Below, piece after piece: positions 1 to 8,044 of a DNA stretch of 49,391 nucleotides; the first letter of the stretch is position 1, and each line of letters starts with the position of its first letter. A program made the translations under genes and the position numbers. This DNA comes from an uncultured Lachnospiraceae bacterium (GTDB lineage Bacteria; Bacillota; Clostridia; Lachnospirales; Lachnospiraceae): positions 1-49,391 of the forward strand of contig ONCT01000009.1 in assembly GCA_900316395.1 (NCBI GenBank), in the 5' to 3' direction. Below the pieces are notes generated by a model. It saw nothing but the letters and a program-made list of their open reading frames with translations. It did not search any database and was not told the origin of the DNA.

Positions 1-84
1 TTCGCTATTAATGGCTATTTTATCCTTATGCCTGAAGAAGATTCTTACGATAAGATTTTAGCAGCACTTGGTATTGCACTATAG
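1..84 (+). CDS. cheC: CheC-family chemotaxis phosphatase, C-terminal end only
   Basis: The window opens inside a reading frame that gives 27 residues ending at TAG 82-84, including GYFILMPEEDSYDKILAALG. This looks like the last strand and helix of CheC, the phosphatase that removes phosphate from CheY-P in Gram-positive chemotaxis. cheD begins 8 bases downstream, which is the usual cheC-cheD pairing, and the two proteins form a complex in characterised systems. The catalytic helices lie outside the window, so activity cannot be judged. A CheX- or FliY-type relative is possible, but the neighbour favours CheC. Confidence 0.75.
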   Translation, partial: FAINGYFILMPEEDSYDKILAALGIAL

Positions 85-92
85 AGGTTTTT

Positions 93-581
93 ATGAGCGA
101 AACAATTAAGGTTGGTATGGCAGATTTGAAGATATGTAAAGCGCCAGATAGCCTTACGACTATTGGATTAGGTTCCTGTGTGGGAATTGCATTATACGAT
201 CCAATAACTAAGGTTAGTGGACTAGCGCATATTATGTTGCCTGACAGTACACAAATAAAAAATAATACAGTTATTGCAAAGTTCGCAGATACAGGCATTA
301 CTAAGTTGCTTGATGATATGATTAAAGCAGGTGCCAGGAGACCTAGTATAGTTGCGAAGATTGCAGGTGGTGCAAGAATGTTCGCACTTAAATCGCCAGG
401 TAGCTCTAGCATTAACATTGGAGACCGCAATGTTGCTGCGAGTAAGGCGAAGCTTAAAGAACTTCGAATTCCATTGTTGGCAGAAGATACAGGTCTTGAT
501 TATGGTAGGACCGTAGTTTTGGACAGTAATAATGGTGATTACATCATAAAAGCTGTAGGTAAGGATGTAAAAACTATATAG
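93..581 (+). CDS. cheD: Chemoreceptor glutamine deamidase CheD
   Basis: A 162-residue protein of normal length for CheD. CheD deamidates glutamines in methyl-accepting chemotaxis proteins and also binds and stimulates CheC. The catalytic pair is visible: Cys29 in GLGSCVGIALYDP and His46 in GLAHIMLP. The family glycine-rich stretch KIAGGARMF follows around residue 90. The start ATG at 93 is preceded by an AGAGG-type ribosome site and lies 8 bases after the cheC stop, so the two are translated from one message. It is cytoplasmic with no membrane segment. Nothing in the sequence suggests loss of function. Confidence 0.93.
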   Translation: MSETIKVGMADLKICKAPDSLTTIGLGSCVGIALYDPITKVSGLAHIMLPDSTQIKNNTVIAKFADTGITKLLDDMIKAGARRPSIVAKIAGGARMFALKSPGSSSINIGDRNVAASKAKLKELRIPLLAEDTGLDYGRTVVLDSNNGDYIIKAVGKDVKTI

Positions 582-597
582 TTTTGGAGTTATTGAT

Positions 598-912
598 ATG
601 GGTAAAAAAGGGATTCCAATAATAATCACTTTGGTAGCATGTCTTATTACATGTATTGTATCAATTATCCAAGGGGTTGATTTTTCCACATTCTTTTTTA
701 GATTTATCATTGTACTTGCTATATTTGGAACAATAAGCATTATTATTGCAGTAATTATCAATATGAATTTCAAGGATATTGATGTTGATGGTGAATTAGT
801 TGATGGTGAGTCAGAAGATGGCTCAGAATCTGGTGGTGTGCCTAATGAGAATGTTAATAGTACGGATGATGAAGACGATGAAGATGAATTCGAAGATGAA
901 GAAGATTATTAA
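598..912 (+). CDS. Small two-helix membrane protein with acidic tail
   Basis: A 104-residue protein that I cannot assign to a named family. Two hydrophobic segments are clear, at about residues 5-23 and 32-56. They are followed by a cytoplasmic or exported tail that is almost wholly Asp, Glu, Ser and Gly (residues 60-104). It sits 16 bases after cheD and 17 before the flagellar sigma factor, so it is co-transcribed with chemotaxis and motility genes. The position suggests a flagellum- or chemotaxis-associated accessory role, but no catalytic motif supports a specific function. Confidence 0.7.
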   Translation: MGKKGIPIIITLVACLITCIVSIIQGVDFSTFFFRFIIVLAIFGTISIIIAVIINMNFKDIDVDGELVDGESEDGSESGGVPNENVNSTDDEDDEDEFEDEEDY

Positions 913-929
913 TTATGGGGGCTTTTTAA

Positions 930-1694
930 ATGAAAGCTGTAGATAAAGAGAAGCTTTGGAAATCCTATGGTCAGAATAGGTCACAAGAGATTCGTGAAAA
1001 GCTTATTGTTGAATACGCGCCTTTAGTTAAGGTTGTTGCCGGAAGATTAAGCATGCACCTTGGTAACACGGTTGAATTTGATGATCTTGTTGGCTACGGT
1101 GTATTTGGATTAATTGATGCAATTGATAAGTTCGATGTAAACAAAGATGTCAAATTCGAAACATATGCAAGTGTTCGAATCAGAGGCGCTATTCTAGATC
1201 AAATCCGTAAAATGGATTGGATTCCAAGGACAGTAAGACAAAAACAGAAAAAGATTGATGAAGCGACTAAGGCAGTAGAAAGCAGGACAGGCAAGGTTGC
1301 TACAGATAAACAGATTGCCGAAGAACTTAATATTACGCATGCTGAATTGATTGAGTGGCAGTCAATTCTTAAGACAACTAATGTGGTATCGCTTAATGAA
1401 TATGTTGAACAGGGTTCGGAGCCAGCTATGGATGCTCGTTCTAATTCACATTTTCAACAGCCTGAGACAGCTATTTCAAAAAAAGAGCTTAAGAAGGTAT
1501 TAGCTGAGGCTTTAGAGCAGTTAACAGATAAAGAGAAGAAGGTTATTCTATTATATTACTATGAAGAGATGACGTTGAAGGAAATCAGCGCTACATTAGA
1601 GGTTTCTGAATCTAGAGTATCACAGCTTCATACTAAGGCTTTAGGTAAGATGAAATCTAAGATGGGTGACTATATGGATGTGTTTGCTGGATAG
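930..1694 (+). CDS. fliA: Flagellar RNA polymerase sigma factor (sigma-28, FliA/SigD type)
   Basis: A 254-residue sigma-70-family factor of the usual sigma-28 size. Region 2 is seen in the stretch containing FDDLVGYGVFGLIDAIDKFD and in FETYASVRIRGAILDQIRKM, the latter the typical -10 recognition helix of FliA/WhiG proteins. Region 3 follows around residues 115-150. Region 4 ends in LKEISATLEVSESRVSQLH, the -35-binding helix-turn-helix. It directs RNA polymerase to late flagellar and chemotaxis promoters. A GGGGG ribosome site precedes the ATG. Position downstream of cheC-cheD matches Clostridia flagellar operons. WhiG-like sporulation use is less likely given the neighbours. Confidence 0.95.
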   Translation: MKAVDKEKLWKSYGQNRSQEIREKLIVEYAPLVKVVAGRLSMHLGNTVEFDDLVGYGVFGLIDAIDKFDVNKDVKFETYASVRIRGAILDQIRKMDWIPRTVRQKQKKIDEATKAVESRTGKVATDKQIAEELNITHAELIEWQSILKTTNVVSLNEYVEQGSEPAMDARSNSHFQQPETAISKKELKKVLAEALEQLTDKEKKVILLYYYEEMTLKEISATLEVSESRVSQLHTKALGKMKSKMGDYMDVFAG

Positions 1695-1718
1695 ACTTGC
1701 AACAAGTGGGGGGTTAAT

Positions 1719-3323
1719 ATGAATCAAGTAAACGGATACATACAAGTTGAATATAGAGAAGAAAACGAGGCTTTTTTGATTTATTATCCGCCTAAAGAAT
1801 CTGGTGAAAAGCCTGATTATAGGGAATGCTCTGAGTATCTTAAGGCGCATGGATTTGAGAATTATGATAATCAGGCAATGCGTCAGCTAATCCTTGGCGA
1901 TACGCAGGCCGAGATGTCTCTTGGCGTTGGTGATGGCTTGGATTTTATTGAGAGTATGACATATAAGATGTCACTTGATAAGATGAAAGCGACTTGTAGA
2001 TTTTATCCACCATCAAAGGGAGGTAATTGCTTAGATGTTAAGGATATTATCGGTGAGCTTGGTAAGAAGAATATTAAATACGGAATTGACCAGGATTTGA
2101 TTCTGGAATTTATGAATAATAGAGTGTATTTCACTGATTTTGTTATTGCAGAAGGTAAGCCGGCTGTTCATGGTGTTGACGATAAGATAGAATATTTCTT
2201 CAATACTAATCCATCCCTAAAGCCTAAGCACAATGAAGATGGCTCAGTTGATTACCATAACCTTAATAATATTAGTCAGGTTCATGAAGGTGACCTGTTA
2301 GCAAGATTACATAAGGGTGATAAGGGTTCTAATGGTAAGGATGTTACTGGTAAGGATATCCCATGTAGAACTATTAAGACTCTTAGATTAGAGCCAGGTA
2401 AGAACTTAAGAATTAGTGAAGACCAGACAGAGATGTATACTGAGGTTACAGGTCATGTATCATTAGTAAATGACAAGGTATTTGTGTCTGATGTCTATGA
2501 AGTTAGCGGAGATGTTGATAACTCTGTTGGAAATATTGCTTATAACGGTAATGTACATATACATGGTAGTGTTCGTGGAGGATTCCAGGTTATTGCCAAG
2601 GGCGATATTGTAATAGATGGTGTAGTTGAAGATGCACTTATTCAATCTGATGAAGGTCAGATTATTGTTCAATGTGGTATACATGGCATGAAGAAGGGGC
2701 TTCTTGATGCTGGTAGTAATATCATTACGAAATTTATCGAGAATGCCAGTGTGTTCTCTGGTGGATATGTTGAGGCTGGTACAATCACTCAGTCTGATGT
2801 ATCTGCATCCGATGATATTATTGTATCTGAGAGAAAAGGAACTATTACTGGTGGCGTAATTAGAGCTGGTGGTATGGTTGAAGCTCAGACTATTGGTTCT
2901 GCAATGGGTACAACAACTCAGATTGAGGTAGGCATGGCTCCTGATAAGAAGGAGAGATATGTTAAGCTACAACGAGAGATTACTGTTTTATCTCAGAATA
3001 TCAACAAATTAAAGCCTATTATTAAGACATATAACAAATATATTACAGAAGGTAAGCAGTTAGACCAGAAGAATGCCCTTTATCTACAAAAGGTTGCTGG
3101 AGAGCTTACGAAGAATACAAAGGAATTAGAAGAGCGTCAGAATGAATTCAATGCACTTCATCAGGAATTGATTACATCGCGTCATTCTAAGGTCGATATT
3201 AGAAAGGATGTATTCCCTGGTGTAAGCATTACAATATCTGATGTATGCTTTAATGTAAAAGAGAAACGAAGCTTCTGTAGATTCGAAATGAAGAATGGAG
3301 ATATTGTAGTAAGTAATCTGTAG
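1719..3323 (+). CDS. FapA-family (DUF342) beta-helix protein
   Basis: A 534-residue protein with the DUF342/FapA architecture. The N-terminal alpha-beta region (about 1-160) is followed by a long run of short glycine- and valine-rich strands typical of a right-handed beta-helix (for example GNVHIHGSVRGGFQVIAKGD), then a helical, coiled-coil-like segment around residues 405-490 and a short C-terminal strand domain. Proteins of this family occur near polar flagellar or chemotaxis loci in many bacteria; biochemical roles remain poorly defined. The GGGGG ribosome site at about 1708 and the 24-base gap after fliA put it in the same operon. A regulatory or scaffold role in motility is inference. 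Confidence 0.85.
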   Translation: MNQVNGYIQVEYREENEAFLIYYPPKESGEKPDYRECSEYLKAHGFENYDNQAMRQLILGDTQAEMSLGVGDGLDFIESMTYKMSLDKMKATCRFYPPSKGGNCLDVKDIIGELGKKNIKYGIDQDLILEFMNNRVYFTDFVIAEGKPAVHGVDDKIEYFFNTNPSLKPKHNEDGSVDYHNLNNISQVHEGDLLARLHKGDKGSNGKDVTGKDIPCRTIKTLRLEPGKNLRISEDQTEMYTEVTGHVSLVNDKVFVSDVYEVSGDVDNSVGNIAYNGNVHIHGSVRGGFQVIAKGDIVIDGVVEDALIQSDEGQIIVQCGIHGMKKGLLDAGSNIITKFIENASVFSGGYVEAGTITQSDVSASDDIIVSERKGTITGGVIRAGGMVEAQTIGSAMGTTTQIEVGMAPDKKERYVKLQREITVLSQNINKLKPIIKTYNKYITEGKQLDQKNALYLQKVAGELTKNTKELEERQNEFNALHQELITSRHSKVDIRKDVFPGVSITISDVCFNVKEKRSFCRFEMKNGDIVVSNL

Positions 3324-3334
3324 GAGGTGGTCCT

Positions 3335-3655
3335 ATGTCAATTAGTCCTATTAATTTTAATGGAATGATACAGAATACCGCTGAGGTTGGTAACATAAAA
3401 TCCCATGAAGATACAAGACCTGAAGTTAATCAATCTAATCTACAGGTTGGCTTTGAACAAGAGGAAGAAGAACAAAGCCATTCTGTTAATGAGCTAGAAC
3501 AGAAGTCTGATAAGTATGATCTTGGTGATGGTTCAGGTAATGGTGCTTATCAGGGCAATCGTAATAAGAAGAAAAAGAAAGAAGACAAGGAAAAGATGGC
3601 TGACGGAGTCGTTAAGAAGAAAGGAGAATCCTTTTCTTTTGACGTGTCAGTATAA
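3335..3655 (+). CDS. Small hydrophilic protein of the flagellar operon, unknown function
   Basis: A 106-residue, highly charged and probably disordered protein. It has a Glu/Gln-rich middle, then a run of lysines around residues 76-95 and a hydrophobic, ordered-looking end (ESFSFDVSV). There is no membrane segment or recognisable domain. A very strong ribosome site (AGGAGGTGG) lies just upstream and overlaps the end of the FapA-like gene. I do not recognise the family. Its place between the FapA-like gene and the DUF6115-like gene suggests a motility-operon accessory protein, but this rests on location only. Confidence 0.65.
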   Translation: MSISPINFNGMIQNTAEVGNIKSHEDTRPEVNQSNLQVGFEQEEEEQSHSVNELEQKSDKYDLGDGSGNGAYQGNRNKKKKKEDKEKMADGVVKKKGESFSFDVSV

Positions 3656-3679
3656 CTATTGAAAATGTAAGGAGATAAT

Positions 3680-4090
3680 ATGGCAGGACTTGAAATAGGT
3701 CTAGTTGTAATTGGAGTATTGATTTTTGCAGGCAGCTTCTTCATAACTGAGAAGCTGTCTTCTTCTGATATGAAAGAAATTACAAGAATTAGCGAAAAAG
3801 AAGTACAGAATATCGTAGACAGTCGAATTGCTCAATCAGAGAGTATTATTAAGGATAGATTCGATGATAAATTAGAAGATGCTGTCAATGATTTTGCCAT
3901 TAGGACTGACGAAGAATATGTAAGTAAAATGAATCAGATGAATGAGTATTCTGAGAAGGTTCTAGAGACAATGGAGAAGACAAATAACGAAATTGTATTC
4001 ATTCACAGTATGCTTAATGATAAGCAGGAAAATGTTACAAAGCTAACAGAGAAGCTTGATATTACTTCACGTATTCTAATTCGTACATAA
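3680..4090 (+). CDS. DUF6115-like membrane-anchored coiled-coil protein, N-terminal part
   Basis: A 136-residue product with an N-terminal membrane helix (about residues 3-21, GLEIGLVVIGVLIFAGSFFI) followed by a charged, heptad-like coiled coil to the end. This resembles the N-terminal half of DUF6115-type proteins found in this operon position in Lachnospiraceae. Those proteins normally continue through a variable linker into a short C-terminal helix-turn-helix. Here the frame ends at TAA 4088-4090, yet the same frame stays open for another 106 codons and supplies that missing C-terminal part (next entry). The gene therefore looks interrupted by one stop codon. The ATG at 3680 follows a GGAG site. 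Confidence 0.7.
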   Translation: MAGLEIGLVVIGVLIFAGSFFITEKLSSSDMKEITRISEKEVQNIVDSRIAQSESIIKDRFDDKLEDAVNDFAIRTDEEYVSKMNQMNEYSEKVLETMEKTNNEIVFIHSMLNDKQENVTKLTEKLDITSRILIRT

Positions 4091-4093
4091 GTC

Positions 4094-4411
4094 TTGTGTG
4101 CCCTAGAAGGTAAGGGCGTAAAAAAAGAGCAGGAATTTGTTACTGGTATTGAAGCAACGCGTGTTGAAACAGAAACTGTCAAGACATTTAACGATGAATT
4201 GATAGAGAAAATAGCAGATTCGAATGATGAAGAGGTTCCGGAAGGTTTCAAGGAAGCAGTTACTGAATCATCTGATGAAAGTCATACAATGTCTTCTGAA
4301 GAAAGTGAGATTGTTAATCTGTATAAAGAAGGTTATAGTGAGATAGACATAGCCAAGAAGCTTGGTAAAGGCATTGGAGAGATTAAATTAGTGCTTGGCC
4401 TATATAACTAG
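4094..4411 (+). CDS. DUF6115-like protein, C-terminal part after an in-frame stop
   Basis: This frame continues the upstream gene without any shift. The only break is the TAA at 4088-4090. The region encodes an acidic linker and a C-terminal helix-turn-helix-like end containing EIVNLYKEGYSEIDIAKKLG and GIGEIKLVLGLYN, the hallmark ending of DUF6115-type proteins. The only start codon close to the stop is TTG 4094, which has no ribosome site. The part could be made by re-initiation after the upstream stop, by stop readthrough, or not at all. Sequencing error or a recent nonsense mutation are simple alternatives. The long intact frame argues that the sequence was coding recently. Confidence 0.55.
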   Translation: MCALEGKGVKKEQEFVTGIEATRVETETVKTFNDELIEKIADSNDEEVPEGFKEAVTESSDESHTMSSEESEIVNLYKEGYSEIDIAKKLGKGIGEIKLVLGLYN

Positions 4412-4426
4412 AAGAGGTTAATATAT

Positions 4427-4960
4427 ATGAAACTAAAATACTATATGCGAGGTATAGGAATAGGTGTTATTGTAACAACTATAATTCTTGTAATCGCATT
4501 TTCGTTTGTCGGAAATGATATAAGTGATAAAGAAGTAATAGACAGGGCAAAAAAGCTTGGAATGGTTGAAAGTAGTACAACAATGACTAATTCTACTGTT
4601 GGAAATAATACTAATACTACTAAGAATGCTACTAATGGAACAGCTGCTGAAGGTAATCAGACAATTCCAGGGGCGACCAATCCAATGCCTAACAACAACT
4701 CTACGCAAAGTGGAACAGGAGACATAACCCCTACAGATTCTGTTGAATTTACAATAGGAGAAGGGGATGTATCAAGAACTGTAATTGAAAGGCTTGTGGC
4801 CATGGGCTTTGTAAGTGATTATGATTCATTTAACAGATATCTTAATGAAAAGGGCTTAGATCATAATCTGCAAAATGGTACCTTCAAAATTAAGAGGGGA
4901 ATATCACAAGAAGATTTGGCCAATCTACTTGTAACTAAGCAACAGTTTAGAGAACAATAG
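4427..4960 (+). CDS. Membrane-anchored protein resembling the MltG/YceG N-terminal domain
   Basis: A 177-residue protein with one N-terminal membrane helix (about residues 8-28), a Thr/Asn-rich flexible linker (about 50-100), and a C-terminal domain from about residue 105 including FTIGEGDVSRTVIERLVAMG and NGTFKIKRGISQEDLANLL. The last part resembles the LysM-like substrate-side domain of endolytic transglycosylase MltG. The large catalytic domain with its essential glutamate is absent, because full MltG is about twice as long or more. It may be a wall-binding accessory rather than an enzyme. It closes the flagellar operon, 15 bases after the DUF6115-like gene. Confidence 0.65.
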   Translation: MKLKYYMRGIGIGVIVTTIILVIAFSFVGNDISDKEVIDRAKKLGMVESSTTMTNSTVGNNTNTTKNATNGTAAEGNQTIPGATNPMPNNNSTQSGTGDITPTDSVEFTIGEGDVSRTVIERLVAMGFVSDYDSFNRYLNEKGLDHNLQNGTFKIKRGISQEDLANLLVTKQQFREQ

Positions 4961-4974
4961 AATAATGATTTTAT

Positions 4975-5030
4975 AATTCTCAAATATCTTTGCTTGACTA
5001 AGGATGTCTACGCAAAGACATTTGAGAATT
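4975..5030 (+). repeat. Hairpin repeat, copy 1
   Basis: A 19-base stem with one mismatch (arms 4975-4993 and 5012-5030) around an 18-base loop. The arm core is CTTTGC/GCAAAG and the loop core reads TTGACTAAGGATGTCTAC. It lies between the last flagellar-operon gene and the rpsB promoter and could end transcription, although the following bases are not a clean T run. Its loop and outer arms recur at 39047-39099 (reverse orientation) and 41683-41729, so it is a dispersed element and not just a terminator. Confidence 0.7.
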
Positions 5031-5047
5031 ATTATATTAAAAATAAC

Positions 5048-5076
5048 TTGTGTTATTAAAACAGTTATGATAGAAT
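5048..5076 (+). promoter_or_regulatory. Probable sigma-A promoter of rpsB-tsf
   Basis: TTGTGT at 5048-5053 and TAGAAT at 5071-5076 are separated by 17 bases. This would give a leader of about 100 bases before rpsB. In other bacteria this leader is often the target of S2 autoregulation; I see only weak pairing here. Confidence 0.5.
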
Positions 5077-5183
5077 GTTCAAGGCTTTAAATAAACACAC
5101 ATAATGATTAGGGATATGGTGCTATTTATAGTAAATCCTTAAGATGAATTATGTGGAAGAAATTAACCATGGAGGTAAAGAAA

Positions 5184-5924
5184 ATGAGTGTTATTTCAAT
5201 GAAGCAATTATTAGAAGCAGGTGTTCACTTTGGACATCAGACTAGAAGATGGAACCCTAAAATGGCTCCTTATATCTTCACAGAGAGAAATGGTATATAT
5301 ATCATTGATCTTCAGAAGTCAGTTGTAAAGGTTGATGAGGCATATAATGCTGTATTCGACATCGCATCACAAGGTGGTAAAATCCTCTTCGTAGGTACAA
5401 AGAAGCAGGCGCAAGACACAATTAAGGCTGAGGCTGAGAGATGTGGAATGTACTATGTTAATGAGAGATGGTTAGGAGGAATGCTTACTAACTTCAAGAC
5501 AATTCAGAGTAGAATTGATCGCCTTAAGGCTATCGAGAAGATGGAAGAAGATGGAACATTTGATGTGTTACCTAAGAAAGAAGTTATAGCTCTTCGCAAG
5601 GAGATGGAGAAGCTAACTAGAAACCTTGGTGGTATAAAAGAGATGGGACGTGTTCCTGATGCTATATTCGTAGTTGACCCTAAGAAAGAGAGAATCTGTA
5701 TCCAAGAGGCTCATGCACTTGGTATTCCACTAATTGGTATTGCAGATACTAACTGTGACCCTGAGGAATTAGATTTCGTTATTCCTGGAAATGATGATGC
5801 TATTCGTGCAGTTAAGCTTATCGTATCTAAGATGGCTGATGCTGTTATCGAGGCTAATCAGGGATTAATGAATGAATCAGAAGACGCAGAAGAAGAGTCA
5901 AATGACGAAGGTCAGGACGAATAA
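5184..5924 (+). CDS. rpsB: 30S ribosomal protein S2
   Basis: A 246-residue protein when started at ATG 5184. This is the conserved start ([20 protein letters not shown]), preceded by GGAGG at 5171-5175. The frame is open 33 bases further upstream, but that extension lacks a ribosome site and conservation. S2 motifs are present: [35 protein letters not shown], and [19 protein letters not shown]2 joins late in 30S assembly and anchors S1-like factors. The C-terminus is strongly acidic. It is followed by tsf after 27 bases, the near-universal rpsB-tsf pair. Confidence 0.97.
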   Translation: MSVISMKQLLEAGVHFGHQTRRWNPKMAPYIFTERNGIYIIDLQKSVVKVDEAYNAVFDIASQGGKILFVGTKKQAQDTIKAEAERCGMYYVNERWLGGMLTNFKTIQSRIDRLKAIEKMEEDGTFDVLPKKEVIALRKEMEKLTRNLGGIKEMGRVPDAIFVVDPKKERICIQEAHALGIPLIGIADTNCDPEELDFVIPGNDDAIRAVKLIVSKMADAVIEANQGLMNESEDAEEESNDEGQDE

Positions 5925-5951
5925 TAGATAGAATAATTGGAGGATTAAGTT

Positions 5952-7031
5952 ATGGCTATTACAGCAGCTATGGTTAAAGAATTGCGCGAGAAGACTGGCG
6001 CAGGTATGATGGATTGTAAAAAGGCGTTAACAGAGGCAGCTGGTGATATTAATGCAGCTATTGAAGCCCTTAAGAAGAGTGGTGCTGCTAAGGCAGAGAA
6101 GAAAGCATCTAGAATTGCAGCTGAAGGTATTGCTAGAATCGCAGCTTCTGATAATGAGGCTTGCGTTGTAGAGGTTAACTCTGAGACAGACTTCGTTGCT
6201 AAGAACGAGACTTTCCAGGAGTTTGTACAGGAAGTAGCTGATAAGGCTCTTGCTTCTTCATTACAAGGTGGTCCTAATGGTGAGGACGTTGAAGAATTAT
6301 TAGAGTCTGCTGGATTAAAGGATGAATTAGTTGAGAAGACTGCTACAATTGGTGAGAAGCTTTCTGTAAGACGTTTTGAGAAGGCATCTGGCGATGTTGT
6401 TGTATCATATATTCATGGTGCAGGAAGAATTGGTGTTCTTGTTGCGGCAAGTGGCGATAATAATGATGCTAACAAGGAAGCTCTTAATAATATTGCAATG
6501 CAGATTGCAGCTATGAACCCACAGTACATTTCGCAGGATGACATCTCAGATGATGAGAAGGCTAAGCTAGAGGATATCGTTAAAGAAAGCGCTCTTAATG
6601 ACCCATTCTCACTTCCTAAGCCAATCTTAATGGAATTAATCGAGGAAGCAAAGGCTAATCATTGGAGTGATGAGGATAAGGCAATCTTCGAAGAGAAGAA
6701 GTCTAAGATGAATTTCTTACCTAACTTCTTATCAGAAGATGCTAAGAAGTCTTTAGCTGAGGTTGCTCTTAATGCAAAAGAGAAGATTTATGGTAATAAG
6801 ATTTTCAGTGGCCTTGTAAATGGTCGTGTTAACAAGCAATATAAGGATATCAGCCTTATGGATCAGGTATATGTTAAGGCTGAGGACGGCAAGCAGACTG
6901 TTGCAAAATATCTTGAGTCAGTTGATAAAGACTTGAAGATTACTAAGATGGTTCGTTTCGAAGTTGGTGAAGGAATCGAGAAGAAGGAAGAAGATTTTGC
7001 TGCAGAAGTTGCTGCTCAGATGAATTCTTAA
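5952..7031 (+). CDS. tsf: Elongation factor Ts with an enlarged C-terminal core
   Basis: EF-Ts recycles EF-Tu by exchanging GDP for GTP. The N-terminal UBA-like domain with MVKELREKTGAGMMDCKKAL and the core motif EVNSETDFVAKNETFQ (residues about 74-89), where the Asp-Phe pair contacts EF-Tu, are intact. The protein is 359 residues, against about 280-310 in most bacteria. The excess lies near residues 217-283, between KESALN and VNGRVNKQYKDISL, where the usual protein has only a few residues. The insert is rich in charged helices. It still ends normally with a core strand and helix. A hairpin terminator follows. Confidence 0.95.
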   Translation: MAITAAMVKELREKTGAGMMDCKKALTEAAGDINAAIEALKKSGAAKAEKKASRIAAEGIARIAASDNEACVVEVNSETDFVAKNETFQEFVQEVADKALASSLQGGPNGEDVEELLESAGLKDELVEKTATIGEKLSVRRFEKASGDVVVSYIHGAGRIGVLVAASGDNNDANKEALNNIAMQIAAMNPQYISQDDISDDEKAKLEDIVKESALNDPFSLPKPILMELIEEAKANHWSDEDKAIFEEKKSKMNFLPNFLSEDAKKSLAEVALNAKEKIYGNKIFSGLVNGRVNKQYKDISLMDQVYVKAEDGKQTVAKYLESVDKDLKITKMVRFEVGEGIEKKEEDFAAEVAAQMNS

Positions 7032-7058
7032 TACTAATTGTAATTATATATGGCTTTA

Positions 7059-7119
7059 AAAATGCATGTTCTTCTATTATAGCTTTATATTAGCTATAAT
7101 AGATAGCTTGCATTTTTTT
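7059..7119 (+). terminator. Nested hairpin terminator after tsf
   Basis: An outer AAAATGCA/TGCATTTT pairing encloses an inner stem CTATTATAGCT/AGCTATAATAG (about 7074-7102) and ends in a run of seven T. The T run ends only a few bases before the ribosome site of the next gene, so there is no room for a separate promoter after it. Confidence 0.8.
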
Positions 7120-7134
7120 ATAAGGAGTTAAAGG

Positions 7135-8019
7135 TTGGATACAGATAAGAAGGAAAACCTAAAAAAAACCAGAGACAGACGTAAAAGAATTAATAGAATA
7201 AAGGTTGGAATCATATTAACAATAACTGGTTCGATTCTTATATCTCTTATCGCAATTGTGTGCCTTATAGTATCTGTTGTAAAGCTTAATAACAGGTTAG
7301 ACGAGATGGAAGAAGGAGGAACTTCTTCGTCAATAAAAGATGTTATTACTTCTACTGATTCAAGTGATAATATCAAATCACCTGAAAGTAATGAGAAGAC
7401 GAATGTGTATCTTACATTTGATGATGGCCCTAGTGATAATACCGACAGTATCCTTGATACTTTAGGTAGATATAATGTTAAGGCGACATTTTTCTTGGTT
7501 CAAAAAGACGATGCAGTTATGAAGGATAAGATTAAGAGAATTGCTTCTGAAGGACATTCAATAGGAGTACATTCATATAGTCATAAATATTCTGAGGTAT
7601 ATGCGTCACTTGATTCCTTTAAGAAGGATGTTGAATCAATGAGAGATTTTCTTGAACCGCTTATTGGTTATAAGACGAAATTGTATCGTTTCCCAGGTGG
7701 AAGTGGTAATAAAGTGACTAATGTTGATATCAGAGATTGCATCGATTACCTTAATTCACAAGGAATTAACTACTATGATTGGAATGTATCTAGTGGAGAT
7801 GCTGTAAGTAATGCATATACTGCTGATGAATTAGTTGAAAATGTTATGAAAGATGTGTTAAAATACAAGACGTCAGTAGTACTTTTACATGATGCTAATG
7901 CGAAAGGTACAACAGCAGAAGCTTTGCCTAGACTTATCGAGGCTTTGCAGGCTTCTAACGTTAGTCTTTTACCTATAACAGACGATACACCGCCTGTACA
8001 ACATGTGAAGGCAAAGTAA
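7135..8019 (+). CDS. Membrane-anchored polysaccharide (peptidoglycan) deacetylase
   Basis: A 294-residue NodB-type deacetylase. It has a cytoplasmic basic N-terminus, one membrane helix (about 24-49), a linker, and the NodB domain from about residue 90. Motifs are TFDDGP (94-99, metal and base Asp), GVHSYSHKY with the two metal-binding His, YRFPGGSGN, and VVLLHDA with the C-terminal catalytic His. Such enzymes remove acetyl groups from cell-wall GlcNAc or MurNAc on the outer face of the membrane. The start is TTG 7135 with GGAG at 7124-7127. It precedes a bactofilin gene by 25 bases, suggesting a joint role in local wall shaping. The exact substrate is not visible. Confidence 0.88.
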   Translation: MDTDKKENLKKTRDRRKRINRIKVGIILTITGSILISLIAIVCLIVSVVKLNNRLDEMEEGGTSSSIKDVITSTDSSDNIKSPESNEKTNVYLTFDDGPSDNTDSILDTLGRYNVKATFFLVQKDDAVMKDKIKRIASEGHSIGVHSYSHKYSEVYASLDSFKKDVESMRDFLEPLIGYKTKLYRFPGGSGNKVTNVDIRDCIDYLNSQGINYYDWNVSSGDAVSNAYTADELVENVMKDVLKYKTSVVLLHDANAKGTTAEALPRLIEALQASNVSLLPITDDTPPVQHVKAK

Positions 8020-8044
8020 ATAGAAGAAACTGGAGGAAAATAGA

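Noticed and set aside
222..773. Minus-strand open frame of 183 codons over cheD
   Set aside because: It is antisense to a clear cheD, has no ribosome site and no recognisable product; it is a shadow of biased codons on the other strand.
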